Source: Halochromatium roseum (GTDB taxonomy: Bacteria > Pseudomonadota > Gammaproteobacteria > Chromatiales > Chromatiaceae). From it: a DNA stretch of 64,000 nt. Of the stretch, positions 61,587 through 64,000 are shown in pieces. Position 1 is the stretch's first letter, and each line of letters starts with the position of its first letter. The DNA lies in assembly GCF_016653315.1 (NCBI RefSeq), contig NZ_NHSH01000072.1:62001-126000 (forward strand), given 5' to 3'. A model generated the notes under the pieces. That model saw only the letters and a program-made list of their open reading frames with translations, did no database searches and was not told where the DNA came from. Made by a program: the position numbers and the translations under genes.

Positions 61587-62157
61587 AACGCCTGCTTGAT
61601 GCGCTCGATCTGGCGCCGATGGGTGCTGTTATGGATGGCCGCGAGAGCATGCCACTGCGCCGCTGAGAGCGGGCCAAACCAGGGATGCGGCAGCCTCGCC
61701 CCAGCACGCAGATTGCCGAGCTTCTCAACGATATCGCTATAGCGCTCGATCAGGGCGACAAGATCGTCGATCTGCTCCGGGCCGGCTTCCGGCACCGGCT
61801 TGACCTCCTCGATCTTAACCTGAGTCCCAACCAAGCTGCCCGAATAAAGCTGCGGCAAGATCGCGGCGATCGCGGTGTTGACGATCACCAGATGCTCGAG
61901 CGTCATGTATATCGACCAGTCGCGGCTGCTGTCCTCGATGCCAATGAAGCGCTCGACCCGCACCCGCTGTCGCCCCTGCGCCTCACTCAGGCCACGCGCT
62001 AAGGCGATGGCGCGCTCGGCCTCCTGACGAAACAGTTGCGTCAGCCGGTCCTTGCCGTAGAAACGTGCCGCTGCACGAATACCCGCGCCGAGCAGTTGGC
62101 GCTCGAGCCAGCTGATGCCCGCGCCTGGCAGTTCGAGTGGTGGTGGCGCTGTCGAAC

Positions 62158-62161
<4 letters not shown>
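61580..62161 (-). CDS. DinB-like four-helix protein
   Basis: A 193-residue, mostly helical protein. Features of the DinB/YfiT-like superfamily are a His in [11 protein letters not shown] near residue 90 and a terminal [21 protein letters not shown], whose His residues would bind a metal. DinB-family members are metal-dependent thiol transferases or hydrolases with varied roles; none can be assigned here. It overlaps the glnS stop by four bases, so it is translated from the same message. Confidence 0.75.

Positions 62162-64000
<1,839 letters not shown>

Overview
The window is a high-GC chromosomal segment from a gammaproteobacterium. The block purF-cvpA-dedD/SPOR-folC-accD-trpA-trpB-trpF-truA-fimV-asd-leuB-leuD-leuC, all on the minus strand, is the usual gammaproteobacterial arrangement. 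A BicA-like SulP transporter next to SbtA and an SbtB-like PII protein points to an autotroph. A purple sulfur bacterium (Chromatiales) or similar sulfur-oxidising autotroph is the best guess. That is inference, because no photosynthesis, rRNA or tRNA gene is present.

Layout. (1) 85-16655, minus: the housekeeping block for purine, folate, fatty acid, tryptophan, lysine/methionine/threonine and leucine synthesis, plus the polar landmark protein FimV. (2) 16971-26000, plus: a REC-PAS-degenerate GGDEF-EAL protein overlapping a giant hybrid histidine kinase with a PhnD-like periplasmic sensor, then an SlpA-type FKBP and a small unknown gene. (3) 25219-29929, plus: an RND efflux pump (adaptor and inner-membrane permease). 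(4) 29962-39778: an accessory island holding an AAA ATPase-PIN pair, an IS-like element (DUF6399-type transposase) inserted in what looks like the first cistron of that operon, two tandem paralogous double-AAA+ ATPases, and a divergent Nudix-like gene with a helix-turn-helix gene behind an unusually AT-rich intergenic stretch. (5) 40005-46507, plus: a MsrA-Trx-MsrB fusion, a GMC oxidoreductase with a Tat-type small partner, and a GH17-GT2 beta-glucan synthase. (6) 46545-49141, minus: an EAL protein, a STAS protein and an outer-membrane barrel. (7) 49401-53445: an inorganic-carbon uptake cluster (BicA-like, SbtA, SbtB). (8) 53510-64000: a Pat-type protein acetyltransferase divergent from a histone-deacetylase-family gene, a second AAA ATPase-nuclease pair, a photolyase, a LOG-family gene whose best start is ATA, a DinB-like gene and glnS, which runs off the window.

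The most unusual signals are the tandem double-AAA+ locus, two compact ATPase-nuclease modules, the IS-interrupted small cistron, and short tandem repeats that begin at or span the stop codons of at least seven genes (accD, the small gene at 24784, msrAB, the SulP gene, the Pat gene, the 768-residue ATPase and the DinB gene). All functions come from sequence reading and remembered family features; no database search was run.
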